DNA from: Rhizopus arrhizus
Lineage: Eukaryota; Mucoromycota; Mucoromycetes; Mucorales; Rhizopodaceae
NCBI GenBank assembly: GCA_024220505.1
Contig: JAKZZE010000003.1
Coordinates: 1-64,000, forward strand
DNA length: 64,000 nt
Direction: 5' to 3'
A model generated the notes under the pieces. That model had not been told where the DNA came from. It ran no database searches and saw only the letters and a list, made by a program, of their open reading frames with translations. The position numbers and the translations under genes were made by a program. Below are positions 31,239 to 42,336 of the stretch, piece by piece; position 1 is the first letter of the stretch; each line of letters opens with the position of its first letter.

Positions 31239-32585
31239 ATGGAAGAAGAAAAAATGAAAAAGATGAAACAATATTTACTCACACTAAAAATACCTGATAA
31301 CATATCAACAAAAATGATAAAATATCTTGAAAGAGAATCAATCAATTATACAATATATAAAGATACTTTGTATCGCTACAACACATCCAATGGGATCATT
31401 CGCAAAGTTTTAAATAAGGAGGAGGCTGAAAACATTATTCATACCTACCATCAACATCCTTTAGGAGGGCATCTTGCCTATAATAATACGCTACACAAAA
31501 TTGCAACAAGATACTACTGGGAAAAAATGTCACAAGATATCCAAGAATACGTCAAAAAATGCCCTCGATGCCAAGTATATGGAAGTAAAAGTCGTAATGA
31601 AGAATTATATCCAGTACCAGTATCGACGAAACCCTTTGATCGTATAGCACTAGATGTTAAGCACGTACAAGCATCAAGAACAGGCTATCGTTATATAATT
31701 GCTGGAATTGACTACCTTACAAAATATGTAGAGGCCAGGCCAATGAAATTTCAAACTGCATCGGAAATAGCGTTGTTTCTATATGAAGAAATTATTTGTA
31801 GACATGGCTGCCCAACTATTATTGTCTCTGATAATGGAAAGCCTTTTGTTAGCGATCTAATTCGACAAGTCTGCCGAAATTACTCAATTATACACAAAAC
31901 AACCACACCATACAATCCACAGAGTAATGGACTCATAGAACGTTTCAATAAAACTCTTGGACAAATATTGCAACGACGCTCAGATGATGAAAAGAAAGAT
32001 TGGGACCAATATTTACCCGCCACCTTATTCGCATATAGATCGATGAAACAAGCTACTACCAAGCAAAGTCCATTCTACCTGACATATGGATATGAACCTA
32101 AAACGCCATTTGACATGGAGCATTTGATTTATGAACGGAATTCACCCAAATTCGAAGCCACTTTATTCCATCGTACTGCTCATCAGTTGCATAGTCTCAA
32201 TCGTATTAGGGAACAAGCAGCCAAAGCAATAAAGACCACACAAAATGCACAGAAAAAGGCGATAGAAAATAAGATCCTCGATCAAAGAAAAGAATTAAAA
32301 CCACCATTCAAATTAGGTGATGTCGTGCTGTTATATAAAGACTACTTATCAACTTCATGGTCTGGAAAACTTCAAGACAAATGGGAAGGACCATACATAA
32401 TACACCAAGTTTTAGGCAAAGGAACTTACCATATTAAAAATACCGAAGTACAAGACACCAGAATTAGAAGAGTACATGGGAATAGGTTAAAACCTTATTC
32501 GATACCAAATACCCAATGGAGAACAGAACATCAGCGGATTGTTTCAAGTGTCTTAGATGATGAAACAAATGAACTCTTTGACTAA
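31239..32585 (+). CDS. Integrase of gypsy copy 1, separate ORF
   Basis: 448 residues. N-terminal HHCC zinc finger (HQHPLGGH...CPRCQ, about 68-110), catalytic core with LDVKHVQ (Asp), VSDNGKPF (Asp) and PYNPQSNGLIERFN (Glu), then a C-terminal basic part with a GPY/F-like module (KWEGPYIIHQVLGKGTYHI). It would insert the element cDNA. It has its own ATG and is not fused to RT-RNase H. The reading frame happens to match pol, but stops and A-runs intervene. Copy 2 encodes the same length (448) once its insertion is removed. Confidence 0.92.
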   Translation: MEEEKMKKMKQYLLTLKIPDNISTKMIKYLERESINYTIYKDTLYRYNTSNGIIRKVLNKEEAENIIHTYHQHPLGGHLAYNNTLHKIATRYYWEKMSQDIQEYVKKCPRCQVYGSKSRNEELYPVPVSTKPFDRIALDVKHVQASRTGYRYIIAGIDYLTKYVEARPMKFQTASEIALFLYEEIICRHGCPTIIVSDNGKPFVSDLIRQVCRNYSIIHKTTTPYNPQSNGLIERFNKTLGQILQRRSDDEKKDWDQYLPATLFAYRSMKQATTKQSPFYLTYGYEPKTPFDMEHLIYERNSPKFEATLFHRTAHQLHSLNRIREQAAKAIKTTQNAQKKAIENKILDQRKELKPPFKLGDVVLLYKDYLSTSWSGKLQDKWEGPYIIHQVLGKGTYHIKNTEVQDTRIRRVHGNRLKPYSIPNTQWRTEHQRIVSSVLDDETNELFD

Positions 32586-32594
32586 AACTTTGTT

Positions 32595-32630
<36 letters not shown>

Positions 32631-32726
32631 CACAAGCACAAAAACATTGAAAAGATATAAATACTACAAAAAAATACTTATATAAATTTTAATATCCATC
32701 TAACAAATCGAACTCAAATTAAAACA

Positions 32727-33549
32727 ATGAATGAAGGCGCATCCCATGAAACTAACAAGCAAGCCTGGTGGAGACCCTATGCACCCAAGAAAGAAGATTT
32801 TGCTGATCCTGATGAATATTACAAGAACATGCTGCAGGATTACTTTCATACCTATTATCAGCAAGAAGGATACGAAAATTTGGTAATTGCACTTGAACAA
32901 TGGTTACAAGGTTGTCAAGAAGACTTTAATGAATATGACTGCTTTATTCCTGAAGTTGATGAAGGAATGGAACCTACGACCCATAACAGTGCTATTCATT
33001 TTGCAAAGGCAATCCAAGAAAGAGTAAAGGAGCAAGCACAAATTATGGACTGGCCTATTTCAGCTTCCTTTAAAGAAGTACTGCAACCCACAGTAGCTCA
33101 TATCAACACCTCTTATAATCCACTGCCTTATTATCCTTGTTCCGATCAAAGTATCAAAGAATGGGATGATTTATTACTAGAAGATTGGCAAAAAGGAAAT
33201 CTGGAGGCTGCCAATATCACAAAAAAACACATACTGGAATCCTATTCTGAATATAAAAAAGCGCAACAAGAACTCAAACGTTCCCACCGAAAAAAACAAA
33301 ATGCTATTGAAGAACTAGCTACCTAGTGTCAACCGATATCTCAACGCCAAACATCATCAATTGAAAGAGATACTCATAGAGGGACGAATCGATCCCATCC
33401 TAAAGAAAATAATAAAACAAGAAGACTCTTGGGCCCACTTACATGTCCCACGCCATGGAACGTTCGAGGACGAACTTTTGTCCACCCCGGGCATCTGTAA
33501 CACAATGCAGCAAACTTTTGCAGCATTTGACTTTTCTCTCTCCAACTAA
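32727..33549 (+). pseudogene. Extra ORF (env position) of gypsy copy 1, frameshifted
   Basis: Unknown function. The first part (32727-33326, 199 residues) begins MNEGASHETN and has AWWRPYAPKKEDFA...EYY...QQEGYENL, matching copy 2. It ends with a charged helix (YSEYKKAQQELKRSHRKKQ). A frame change near 33300-33330 leads into another frame up to 33549 that encodes SVNRYLNAKHHQLKEIL...FEDELLSTPGIC, again collinear with copy 2. So copy 1 has a deletion plus frameshift. The 3' end runs 54 nt into the LTR. No signal peptide or membrane segment is visible, so it is not an envelope protein by sequence. Confidence 0.7.
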
Positions 33550-34105
33550 TTCAAATCCAGGAAAATACAAACAAATACGTATGAATACGTATGAATACAG
33601 ATAAATCCAGAAAAATACAAAAAAATACAGAATATCTACAAAATCATCAAAAACAGCATATAATCAGAAAAGCCAAAAACATATAAATAACCTCAATATT
33701 TCTTATACTTACTCTTGACTTACTTACTTCACTTTTAACTTTTGTTTTACTTCACTTATTTACTTTACTTTTTGATTATTTTAATAAATATCATACAAAG
33801 TAAATCTCTTTTGTTTTTCTTTTATTTTATCTAATATCAAGAACAAGAAGTCCCTTGAAGCAAATACACTTCATTGTAAATCCTTTTTATTTTATTTTAC
33901 CTTTATTTTACCTTTTTATTTTTACTTTACTCAAAACAGTTTGATCTACTTATAAGATCTGGTGGTCACTTTACTCAAGCAACTTATATTCAAATCATTA
34001 CTCTTTTTGGAATCAAATCCTACCTAAACCTTTGATATTATATCAAGACTCTCTTAAATCAAACCTACTTTATACTATATAAACCTTACAAAATCCAATC
34101 TCACA
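33496..34105 (+). repeat. 3' LTR of gypsy copy 1
   Basis: 610 bp; same ends as the 5' LTR, small length differences in the T-rich part near 33890-33930. Followed by TTAT. Confidence 0.9.
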
Positions 34106-34155
34106 TTATCAAGACTTTTGTACGAGTTACTGAAGATGACTCATGAAGTAGACAA

Positions 34156-34716
34156 TGTAACAAACAGGAATGAAACGTCGGAATTTAAATCGTTGCAGTT
34201 TATAACGAACGCCTTGCAGTTTACAACAACCACCTTACACTATACAACAACCGCCTCTTATGTTATAACAACCATTCAAAATACCAAAAACAGAACAAAA
34301 TCATAAAACCCAAAAACATATAAATAACCTCACATAATAATCTCAAAAAATAGGACTTCACTTCTAACTTCCGAACTTCTCTCTTATTTTATTTTTACTT
34401 ATTCTTTTTATCAAATAAATATTCTTTTAAAGAGGCAAACTATCTCTTATTTTATTTAACATCAAGAACAAGAAGTCCCTTGAAGCTATTATACTTCATT
34501 GTAAATCCCCTTTTTTATTTTACTTTATCTTTTTATTTTTATTCTACCTTAACTAAAACAGTTTGATCTACTTTATAAGATCTGGTGGTCACTATAACAA
34601 GCGAATCAAGCCAATCCAACTCATATAAAAGCAATTATTATACCAATTACAACTTAAATCTGTTTATTTGAACCTCAACTCAACACACTCAAGCGAACTA
34701 GTAAAAATTTATTACA
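34156..34716 (+). repeat. 5' LTR of gypsy copy 2
   Basis: Starts TGTAACAAACAGG, ends TTTATTACA. TATA-like CATATAAATAACC near 34315, polyadenylation-type AATAAA near 34414, and the two LTR blocks shared with copy 1. Primer site TGGTGGTCACTACGAGGG follows at 34719. Confidence 0.9.
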
Positions 34717-35996
34717 TTTGGTGGTCACTACGAGGGGAAATAAAACATCAAATCAAGAAATCAAATCAAGAAATTAATACGAGGGACAAAATTGAAAAAC
34801 TACAACGAAATCATATCAATAAATCAAATTAAATCAAGAAACCAACAGAACAAATTAAAAACAATCAGAAGACACTCAAAATAGAATCAACAATTTCAAA
34901 ACACTTATTATCGACAATGACAACAATAGGACCTAACGTGTTGGCTCCAGTCAGCAACCAAAGCGCAACCCAAGGATATCGTCCCAGGTTAATTGAATTT
35001 TATGGCTATGAAGGAGAAGATTTCCGACATTTTTTAGAAATACTTGAATCATTTCTTGCAATTAGCAACATATACAGTGATTCACGAAAACTCGTCATCC
35101 TCAAGTCACAATTACGGCGCGCAGCAAAAATATATTACGAAAATGTTATACTCAAAAAGAATCCTGAACTTACCTACGATGTAGCTATTGAAAAGCTGAA
35201 AGATCACTATATCACACCTGAATTAATACAAAGTTATGAACTGGAATTCAATGAAATGTACCAAGGAGAACAAGAACATCCGCAAATTTTTCTGGCTAGA
35301 CTACGAGAGGCAGCTGACCTAGCAAATATTACTAGTGAAGAGGTGATTCAAAGTCGATTCCGTGCCGGTCTCTTAAGAGAAATTAAACAATTCTGTATCC
35401 AAAGCAGCTCCAAAACATTTCAAGAGTGGATAAATCATGCAGAAGGATGGTGGAATGCAAACAGACCACGCAAGATCGCAATGGTCGATAACCCCTTTAT
35501 TCCACGCAATATTAACAACGCCTTAATCTACCACGACGAAGACAATTATCGCAACCATTACGCTATAAACAATCACAATGTTGAAATTATAGATACAGAT
35601 GAAATACCAACACAAGTAGTCACAATAAATGGTACGAGCAAACCAACCAGAATGATGCATCGTAATATCATTAGTGGCCCAACTCGATTAACAACCATGG
35701 ATATAAATGGTCATACAAATGGTGTTCAATATCAAGTGCATCATCGTCCAAGACATGAACATAATGAATCAGCACATTCAGACAGCCAACAAGAAATTCT
35801 CAACATGGTACAACAAGTTATTCGTAATGAACTAAACGGCTTTTATCAACCTAACAGATCATATAATCGTAACCCACTCGAAAATCCCAATAAATATAAC
35901 AACAATTATCGTGACTACAGACGCAATAATGAACATAGTGGCTATCAAAACAACAACGGAAATGGATACAACAACAATGGAAATGGATACAACAAC

Positions 35997-36658
35997 TGTT
36001 AAGGATACATAAGATTATAGTCACTTTATTTTAGTAAAAGGAATCAAATATGATCCTGAATAATATGTTGACATAACTTGGAATCATTTATAACATTATT
36101 CCCAACACAGATTAATAAAATACTTTGATTAGATTTTCATATTAAGCTTTATTCATATTAACTTCACATAGTCAAATACGATGACATGGTTGTAATATAG
36201 TTTATTGATAATATGAGCATATTGAATAAGGAATGACGATTACTTACCGGATCATCATTAGTCATGAAAACATTTATCCTGACTGAGATATTATTGTTAG
36301 CAATGATATCCAATCACGGAACTAAAGGTCATTATATTCATCCGTACCGTCTCCTTAAATAGTCTTTATCCAGAATTATCTGAAACCATCCCAATAGCAT
36401 AATTGACAATACAAGCTAGGAACAGGCTAAACTAATAATTAGAAATCGTAATCATCTATTCTGTCAAGTTGATTATAAATCTGTCCTAATTCTTTATCCG
36501 TATCATGTCTATAAATACTCTCACTTTTTACATGTAGAATTGATTTTTTTATCATACAATAGTTATCTTAACTTAATAAAGAGATACCAAGTTCTAACAG
36601 TATTTCTTTATCTTTGATTGCTATATTATATTTACCTAAAACTCCCCTTTCCTAAACA
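35997..36658 (+). mobile_element. Solo LTR Y1
   Basis: 662 bp, TGTTAAGG...CTAAACA. Flanks ACAAC (35992-35996) and ACAAT (36659-36663) look like a 5-bp duplication with one change; the codon count of gag supports this. TCTATAAATACTC near 36509 and TTAATAAAGAG near 36575 give the orientation. Related copies: Y2 (50241-51138) and Y3 (55761-56778). Confidence 0.85.
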
Positions 36659-36821
36659 ACAATAAAGGATATAACAACAACAACAACAATGGATACAACA
36701 AATATAGAAACAACGTTGATTATACCAGTAGAAAACCAGAATACAACAGCAACCAGCCAAATAATAACTACAATAATCAGTCTAATCCACAACAATATAT
36801 ACAACAGCAAAACCAGCCGTC

Positions 36822-36828
36822 AAAAAAC
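36822..36828 (+). promoter_or_regulatory. -1 frameshift site of gypsy copy 2
   Basis: A_AAA_AAC followed by TAG in the gag frame, as in copy 1. Confidence 0.8.
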
Positions 36829-39800
36829 TAGATGGGTCGGTTGTTTTCAATAATGAAATTAATGGTCAATCGAATACCCACCATAATAAACCCATTCACC
36901 AATCTCAGTTAAATCAGCATCAATATCAAAACAATAATACATCACCTCAACAATCCCGACATCTTAACGCTATTCTAACTCAAAATGAAAGTGATTCCAA
37001 CTATAAAAGAGAATTATATGCTGCAGTCAGACCCGAAAAGCCACCTGAAGTAGCTAAAGGGGTCCCATATAAGAAAACCAGACCAACTCCACAAGAAAAG
37101 CAAACAAGAACACCGGTTATTACTAGAAAAGTCAATACACGTCAACACTTTGAAGAAATCAACCCATCTGTTACAAATCAAATAGTTACAAACAAAAGTA
37201 AAGATATGGATATAGATCTCCCTGTGAAAGAAATAGAAAGAAAAACACCTCGACAAAGAGCAAAAAGAGAACAACCTGATATATCTTATAATATTGTAAA
37301 CGATGTGCTGGAACAACCTGCAAAGATATCAGTACGAGATCTGATAACTACTACACCTAAATTCCGCAGAGAATTAATTAGTGCCTGTAGACCAAGAAGA
37401 AAAATAGTCAATAAGCAAGTACCTCAACAGACAATGGCATTAATTGAAGATGACGATATAAATACAACAGCTGTATATTCAAAAGTCAATATTGGAAACC
37501 ACAGAGTCAAAACTCTAGTAGACTGTGGGGCAGCAAAGACATGCATGTCAAAGGCTTTAGCAGATACTTTGGAATTAAGTATAGATGCTGCATCAGAAAG
37601 CGTCTTTACCCTAGGAAATGGAACAAAGCAACCTGCATTAGGAATTATCTATGATGTACCAATTGAAGTAAAAGAAGATATGATCATACCTTGTACAATA
37701 GAGGTTTTACCAACCTGTCCATCGCATCTTATTATTGGAAACAACTGGTTAAACCATGCAAAAGCAAAGATAGACTTCAATAGTTCGTCCTTAAAGGTAT
37801 CATACAAGAAACAGAAAGCCGAATTGCCTATATCATTTCTCCGCAGAAAAGAAAGCGTACCAAAAATGATTAGTCATACACAAACATATCAAAATCCTGT
37901 CAGCATGACAAATTCTTCACCCAAACGAGTTCACTTTGAAGATGAGTCATATGAAAATGATAGTACAGAAAGTGGTGATTCTGAAGAAATATCTGAAAGC
38001 GACGAAGTAAGCGATGAAGACTATACAGCCGAAAATGAATCTTCAGAGGAAGAATTACCTCAAGAACAAATGGAAACTTCATTATTAGTATTAGATAAAG
38101 ATATGGAACAATCTATAGAACTAGTACCAGAAGAAAAAGAAAATATTGTTAGAGCACCAAAAGATGGAATGGTTTTGAAAGCATTCACATCAAATACTTT
38201 TCGAATTGACAAGCCACCTGGAAATTATCGAAAGCTTACTTACAGCTTTAACATAACTAACAAAGACATCAGTGAAGCCATGGGATACTTCGATATAAAT
38301 TCAAATATTATTATCAACAAAAGAAACGTCGAAATACATATATACAATCGATCAGGAAACAACATATATTTGAAGCCGCATGAAGAAATAGGTGTTTTAG
38401 AAGAATACGATCTAGAAAACGAAGAGATGATACAAGCATATCAACTCAATAAAAATTATGATTTGTTTGTCATGGAAAAAGATGTAGATTCAAATGAAGA
38501 CACAGAAAATGAAACAATAGATCAAGATGCCTACGCCAAGTTAGAAATTGGAAGAATTGAAGAAATGACAGAAAAGAAATTAAGAAAACTGATATACAAG
38601 TACAAGGAGATATTTGACTGGAACAATGATACTATTGGATATACACAATTGATGAAACACAAAATTATAATTGAAGAAAATATACAACCTATCAGTCACA
38701 GACCTTATCGACTCAGCCCTATCGAATCGGAATACCTGCAAAAAGAATTAGAAAAGTATTGCAAATTAGGAGTCATCGCACCCTCAAATAGTCCTTGGTC
38801 TGCACCTGTTATTTTAGTCAAAAAGAAGAATGGCGAATATCGTATGGTAATTGACTACCGCAAGCTGAATACTGTAACCAAAAAGGATTCTTACCCACTA
38901 CCGAGAATTGATGATCTACTCGACACACTAGGAAAGGCCAAAGTATTTTCCGCCTTAGACATGAGAGCTGGATTTCATCAAGTTCCAATGGAAGAAGAAA
39001 GCAAAGAGCTAACCGCATTCACAACCAAATTTGGAGTTTATCATTACAATACGTTACCAATGGGATTAGTCAATTCACCAGCAACCTTTCAAAGATTAAT
39101 TGATCTCTGCTTCCGACCACTTCTCAACAAATGTTTAGTTGCATATATAGATGATTTGAATGTATATTCTAATGACAACCATGAACATCTTCTTCACCTA
39201 GAACAAGTATTCAATTGCATTAAAATTGCCAACTTAAAGCTCAATCCAGAGAAATGCTTCTTTTTCAAAGATCATCTGAAGTTTCTTGGGTATATTGTAA
39301 CTAAAGAAGGGATACAAACTGATCCAAGCAAAATTGAAAAGATTGAAAATTATCCAGTTCCTAAAACACTCACGCAAATAAGAGGGTTCCTTGGATTGGC
39401 CTCATATTATCGAAGATTTATTAAAAATTTTGCAGCAATCGCACGTCCTTTACACGATCAAACCAAAACATCAAAAAGAATACCTTGGACTAACAAGACA
39501 ACCGAATCATTCGAATTGTTAAAGAAATTATTAACACAAGCACCGGTTTTGGCAAGACCTGACTTTAATCGAGACTTTATCTTAGTAACAGACGCATCAA
39601 GAAATGGTCTTGGATGTATACTGACTCAGTTGGATGAGAACAACCACGAACATCCAATTATATATGCCAGCAGAAGCCTCAAATCAAGCGAAGGAAACTA
39701 TGGTGTATCTAAACTTGAATGCTTAGCAGTAATATGGGCAGTCAAATTATTTAGACCATATCTATTGGGAAAAAAATTCACAATTATTACCGATCATTCT

Positions 39801-39947
39801 GCATTAAAAGGTTTACTCAATTCTACAAATCCAACAGGAATCATTGCAAGATGGATCACAATCTTAGCAGAATATGAATACGAAATCAAATATCGACCTG
39901 GAAGAGTCAATGAGAGTGCCGATTTCATGTCTAGACTTGGATACTGA
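36822..39947 (+). CDS. Pol of gypsy copy 2: protease, reverse transcriptase, RNase H
   Basis: About 1041 codons, no stop. Protease active site again Asp-Cys-Gly (TLVDCGAAKTCMS), then LIIGNNWL. RT with YRMVIDYRKLN, ALDMRAGFHQVP, YIDD; RNase H with LVTDASRNGLGC and ITDHSALKGLL. Ends SADFMSRLGY at 39947. The protein is clearly homologous to copy 1 but has diverged in the linker and N-terminal part, so the two copies are different subfamilies rather than duplicates. Y1 in gag removes its upstream frameshift context, so the element should not make Pol now. Confidence 0.88.
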   Translation, partial: KKLDGSVVFNNEINGQSNTHHNKPIHQSQLNQHQYQNNNTSPQQSRHLNAILTQNESDSNYKRELYAAVRPEKPPEVAKGVPYKKTRPTPQEKQTRTPVITRKVNTRQHFEEINPSVTNQIVTNKSKDMDIDLPVKEIERKTPRQRAKREQPDISYNIVNDVLEQPAKISVRDLITTTPKFRRELISACRPRRKIVNKQVPQQTMALIEDDDINTTAVYSKVNIGNHRVKTLVDCGAAKTCMSKALADTLELSIDAASESVFTLGNGTKQPALGIIYDVPIEVKEDMIIPCTIEVLPTCPSHLIIGNNWLNHAKAKIDFNSSSLKVSYKKQKAELPISFLRRKESVPKMISHTQTYQNPVSMTNSSPKRVHFEDESYENDSTESGDSEEISESDEVSDEDYTAENESSEEELPQEQMETSLLVLDKDMEQSIELVPEEKENIVRAPKDGMVLKAFTSNTFRIDKPPGNYRKLTYSFNITNKDISEAMGYFDINSNIIINKRNVEIHIYNRSGNNIYLKPHEEIGVLEEYDLENEEMIQAYQLNKNYDLFVMEKDVDSNEDTENETIDQDAYAKLEIGRIEEMTEKKLRKLIYKYKEIFDWNNDTIGYTQLMKHKIIIEENIQPISHRPYRLSPIESEYLQKELEKYCKLGVIAPSNSPWSAPVILVKKKNGEYRMVIDYRKLNTVTKKDSYPLPRIDDLLDTLGKAKVFSALDMRAGFHQVPMEEESKELTAFTTKFGVYHYNTLPMGLVNSPATFQRLIDLCFRPLLNKCLVAYIDDLNVYSNDNHEHLLHLEQVFNCIKIANLKLNPEKCFFFKDHLKFLGYIVTKEGIQTDPSKIEKIENYPVPKTLTQIRGFLGLASYYRRFIKNFAAIARPLHDQTKTSKRIPWTNKTTESFELLKKLLTQAPVLARPDFNRDFILVTDASRNGLGCILTQLDENNHEHPIIYASRSLKSSEGNYGVSKLECLAVIWAVKLFRPYLLGKKFTIITDHSALKGLLNSTNPTGIIARWITILAEYEYEIKYRPGRVNESADFMSRLGY

Positions 39948-40667
39948 ACACTAAAAGCCGCAGCAATATGATTGTCACCTGAAACACACATTTATTTTAT
40001 AAAACTACATGGAGGCAGGGAGGGGTAGTTGAAACAACACAAAACACAAAAAAAAAAAAAAAAAAAAAACTACAATGAAAAAAAAAAACTACAATGAAAA
40101 AAAAAAAATCTTACCTGAAACTCATAAAACCACAATACAACCAAATCAAGCAAATTTACCGAGCACAAGAATTACAAAAATGGAAGAACAAAAAATGAAC
40201 TTATTAAAGCAATACCTGCATGATCTGAGGATTCCAGATAACATATCTGATAAAATGGTGCGATATCTTAAAAACGAATCAAGCAACTTTACTATATACA
40301 AAGGCACACTATATCGATACAACACCTCAAACGGTATCATTCGCAAAGTATTAAATAAAGAAGAAGCTCAAAGTATAATACACACTTATCACCAACATCC
40401 TTTGGGAGGACATCTTGCTTACAACAACACTCTACACAAGATTGCCACACGATATTATTGGGAAAAAATGACTCGTGACATACAAGAATACGTTAAAAAA
40501 TGCCCAAGATGTCAAGTTCATGGATGCAAAACTCTTAACGAAGAATTGTATCCAGTACCAGTATCAACAAAGCCATTTGACAGAATAGCACTAGATGTTA
40601 AACATGTTCAGTCATCAAGAACTGGATATCGATATATAATTGTTGGTATCGATTATTTAACGAAATA

Positions 40668-42336
40668 CAGTGGCTCACAAAATTGTACAAGTGTTTTGCA
40701 TTTTTTGCTTCAGTAGGATTTATCGACACTAAAACGATAAATAAGCTACAGCATGTTATACATCATTCGAAAGTATAGCTTCTTGGCGTTTTGCTAATAT
40801 TATTTAGTCGGCGATAAAATCAGTTTTGATGGAGTTATAACCGTTTACAAATGCCGACTACACTTGTACAATTTTGGGACCGTTTCAAATATTTCAATAT
40901 CAGCTTATAATCTTGCTCGTCACAGCGCGTAAGCCACCAGAAAAGACTTTTTTTTATTCTTCAATGCTCAAAGTATGTTTTTCTTTCCTTTTTTGCCATT
41001 TTACTTACATCTACAGGAGCTAACTGCTATATAAAAGTGTACCAACGTCCAATATGCAACCTATCAGTGAAGATCTCCGTAATCGTATCATCAGCTGCTT
41101 AAAAAGCGGATACTCTATACCAAAAACAGTAAAAATAACTGGAGCAAGCCGTGGAACTGTTCAGAATGTTCGAAAAACAATAAAAAACGAAGTAAAGAGC
41201 ATTAAAGCAGGTTGCCCCAAGTTACTCAGCAGCAGGGATGATCAGTATTTAGTCCGATTGGTAACTGTTAAAGGTCAAGCGAATGCAGTAGAAGCCAGAA
41301 ACGCACTTGAGAATGACTTGCAAAAGATTATATCAGCTGAAACAGTTCGAAGATCGTTGCGTAGGTCTGGTTTAACCTCTTTTGTGAAGCCTCAAAAACC
41401 ATTGCTCAGTGAAGTAAACAGACGAAAGCGATTGGACTGGGCTCTTAATCACGCTGACTGGACCATAGAAGACTGGAAACGCGTGATTTGGTCTGATGAG
41501 ACTAAAGTTAATCGTTTTGGATCGGATGGTAAGCTTTATGCTTGGAAACAACCAAATGAGAAGCTTAAAAGAAGGCATGTAAAGCAAACCGTAAAACATG
41601 GTGGAGGCTCACTTATGGTTTGGAGCTGTATTAGCTGGTACGGGGTTGGGTATATTGTCGACGTAGGCAATAATATGGACAAGAGTGTCTATTTATCTGT
41701 ATTGCAAGATGATTTGGTGAAGTCTATGACCGACTATTGTAAAGAAAATGGCCTGAGTATGACTGATTTTAAATTTATGCAAGATAACGATCCGAAGCAT
41801 AAGTGCAAAATCGTATCTGAATGGCTGTCTAAACAGGATTTTACAACAATGGAGTGGCCTCCACAGTCTCCAGACTTAAATCCAATTGAAAATATGTGGA
41901 ATACCTTAAAAAAACGCTTGTTTAAGCAGTACGATTTTCCTCCTATCTCTATGGATGAACTATGGACTCGTACGTTCGAGACTTGGTACGAAATTACCGA
42001 AAAAGGATGTCAAATTTGTATTGAAACTATGCCTCAACGATTTATTGACATTATAGAAAATAAGGGTCTTTGGATCAACTATTAGCGCACACTTTTAAAT
42101 AAAAACCTTATTGTAAAACATCGGTCCCAAAATTGTACAAGTGTAGTCGGCATTTGTAAACGGTCATAGCTCCATCAAAACTGATTTTATCGCCGACTAA
42201 ATAATATTAGCAAAACGCCAAGAAGCTATACTTTCGAATGATGTATAACATGCTGTAGCTTATTTATCGTTTTAGTGTCGATAAATCCTACTGAAGCAAA
42301 AAATGCAAAACACTTGTACAATTTTGTGAGCCACTG
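40668..42336 (+). mobile_element. Tc1/mariner element 2, likely intact
   Basis: 1669 bp with 215-bp terminal inverted repeats (40668-40882 and 42122-42336), flanked by TA (40666-40667 and 42337-42338). Each long repeat has the motif AAAATTGTACAAGTGT near its outer end and the inverse at its inner end. The terminal repeats look almost identical to each other, which points to recent activity. Confidence 0.95.
41054..42085 (+). CDS. Tc1/mariner transposase, DD34E, intact
   Basis: 343 residues. N-terminal helix-turn-helix (PKTVKITGASRGTVQNVRK), then the catalytic domain: VIWSDETKVNRFGSDG (Asp), FMQDNDPKHK (Asp), WPPQSPDLNPIENMW (Glu), with 34 residues between the second Asp and the Glu. Includes KQTVKHGGGSLMVWSCIS, typical of Tc1-type enzymes. 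Complete from ATG to TAG between the two long terminal repeats, so it may still be active. It catalyses cut-and-paste transposition at TA. Confidence 0.93.
   Translation: MQPISEDLRNRIISCLKSGYSIPKTVKITGASRGTVQNVRKTIKNEVKSIKAGCPKLLSSRDDQYLVRLVTVKGQANAVEARNALENDLQKIISAETVRRSLRRSGLTSFVKPQKPLLSEVNRRKRLDWALNHADWTIEDWKRVIWSDETKVNRFGSDGKLYAWKQPNEKLKRRHVKQTVKHGGGSLMVWSCISWYGVGYIVDVGNNMDKSVYLSVLQDDLVKSMTDYCKENGLSMTDFKFMQDNDPKHKCKIVSEWLSKQDFTTMEWPPQSPDLNPIENMWNTLKKRLFKQYDFPPISMDELWTRTFETWYEITEKGCQICIETMPQRFIDIIENKGLWINY

Larger units (their letters stand above)
25967..34105 (+). mobile_element. Ty3/gypsy element copy 1, full length
   Basis: 8.1 kb with LTRs at 25967-26565 and 33496-34105 and a 4-bp target duplication TTAT (25963-25966 and 34106-34109). 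Order: LTR, primer site, gag, -1 frameshift, protease-RT-RNase H, separate integrase ORF, extra ORF, LTR. gag, pol and integrase are open; the extra ORF is frameshifted. The two LTRs differ in length (599 and 610 bp), so this insertion is older than copy 2. Confidence 0.93.
34917..36831 (+). pseudogene. Gag of gypsy copy 2, split by solo LTR Y1
   Basis: Codes up to 35996, is interrupted by Y1, and resumes at 36664 to the TAG at 36829-36831. Removing Y1 and one 5-bp duplicate leaves 1248 nt, exactly 416 codons, so the original gag was about 415 residues. Same capsid motifs as copy 1 (RPRLIEFYGYEGEDFRHF) and the same Asn/Tyr-rich tail. Y1 sits in the low-complexity tail. As it stands the ORF stops at 36002 inside Y1, so a truncated Gag without frameshift site is expected. 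Confidence 0.88.

Noticed and set aside
32727..33549. Envelope gene for gypsy copies 1 and 2
   Set aside because: Position fits, but there is no signal peptide, hydrophobic membrane segment or cleavage site in either copy; kept as an ORF of unknown function.
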